The notes under the pieces were generated by a model. That model was not told the origin of the DNA. It saw nothing but the letters and a program-made list of their open reading frames with translations, and ran no database searches. A stretch of DNA of 19,061 nt, taken from Hydnum rufescens UP504 (taxonomy: Eukaryota; Basidiomycota; Agaricomycetes; Cantharellales; Hydnaceae). A program made the translations under genes and the position numbers. Positions 18,774 through 19,061 of this stretch are shown here, in pieces (the stretch's first letter is position 1; each line of letters opens with the position of its first letter). The stretch is taken from NCBI GenBank assembly GCA_014904985.1, contig MU129248.1:25378-44438 (forward strand). Direction: 5' to 3'.

Positions 18774-19061
18774 ATGTTGGCTGCAGTTGTGGCTGCCAAG
18801 AAGAGGAGGGAGAAACGAATGCAGGAAAAACAAAAACTACCTTCAAGTTGAGGTAGTGAGCATGAGCCCCCTCCATCCAAAAGGCCTAGGCGCTGTAAGC
18901 GGAAACGAAGGGAGGAATCCAGCCACAGTCCACAATATGGAATCGGGAACGAAAAGAGGGGACCATGGGATCAATCCGAATGTTGAGGCTCGAAGGAATG
19001 AAGGTCTTTGGTGATAGAAATCTAGTGCTGTAAGCAACACCTGCTCAAGCAATAGAATAAA
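18774..19061 (+). pseudogene. Gene D: start of a very basic protein, runs off the window
   Basis: ATG at 18774 begins MLAAVVAAKKRREKRMQEKQ. After TGA at 18849-18851 the same frame goes on with GSEHEPPPSKRPRRCKRKRR and SHSPQYGIGNEKRGPWDQSE, followed by more TGA codons. Two Lys/Arg clusters look like a bipartite nuclear signal. This shape is common at the N terminus of fungal DNA-transposon proteins, but that is inference and too little is present to assign a family. The start lies about 135 bp after the satellite, with a pyrimidine-rich leader. Confidence 0.45.

Overview
The window reads as nuclear DNA of a filamentous fungus, most likely a basidiomycete (Agaricomycetes). The reasons are short GT...YAG introns of about 50-120 nt with CTNAY-type branch points, a Ty1/copia retrotransposon whose primer-binding site matches the initiator-tRNA-Met anticodon arm, lineage-specific proteins rich in Ser, Pro and Arg, and heavy repeat load. 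No species can be named from the sequence alone. No bacterial genes, tRNA, rRNA or CRISPR array were seen.

Layout. (1) 1-2060: a modular palindrome region. A ~290-bp leader occurs twice (1-291, 434-726). Each copy runs into a C/A-rich segment and then a near-perfect palindrome. From 788 the palindrome is a CCACACACC...GGTGTGTGG type (A1-A5), repeated five times. The segments between behave like exons separated by short introns that carry a second hairpin (B1-B3, GCAAAAAGAGCAGC...GCTGCTCTTTTTGC) and end in a branch point plus TTCTAG. (2) 2060-4440: gene-poor DNA with a 55-nt hairpin, an inverted repeat and several short tandem repeats, including three units spaced exactly 160 bp apart. (3) 4427-6700, minus strand: two pieces of Ty1/copia. 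A gag pseudogene sits downstream of an LTR-like segment with TATA box and half-tRNA primer site. The LTR-like segment abuts a truncated reverse transcriptase/RNase H. (4) 7190-9336, minus: gene A, a nuclear-looking protein of unknown function. (5) 10096-14496 (possibly from 14556), minus: gene B, a very long broken gene with a Cys/His-rich N terminus, globular parts, an acidic stretch, an APSPR repeat and a conserved-looking C terminus. (6) 14514-16483, plus: gene C, head to head with gene B with the two ATGs 18 bp apart. (7) 16840-18640: a ~123-bp satellite of 15 units with a ~246-bp dimeric order. (8) 18774 to the window end, plus: gene D, the start of a very basic protein.

The genes do not obviously form a working pathway. 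What links them is shared decay: genes A, B, C, D and gag are interrupted in frame mostly by TGA where CGA would restore a plausible Arg, plus two TAG where CAG fits. Together with a few frameshifts this suggests CpG-to-TpG mutation (methylation-driven or RIP-like) of repeated or silenced DNA. A-B-C may be a cargo block of an unrecognised large mobile element, but no transposase or termini were identified. The most novel item is the palindrome/intron array at 780-2060, where candidate 5' splice sites lie inside hairpins whose other arm is in the upstream exon-like segment.
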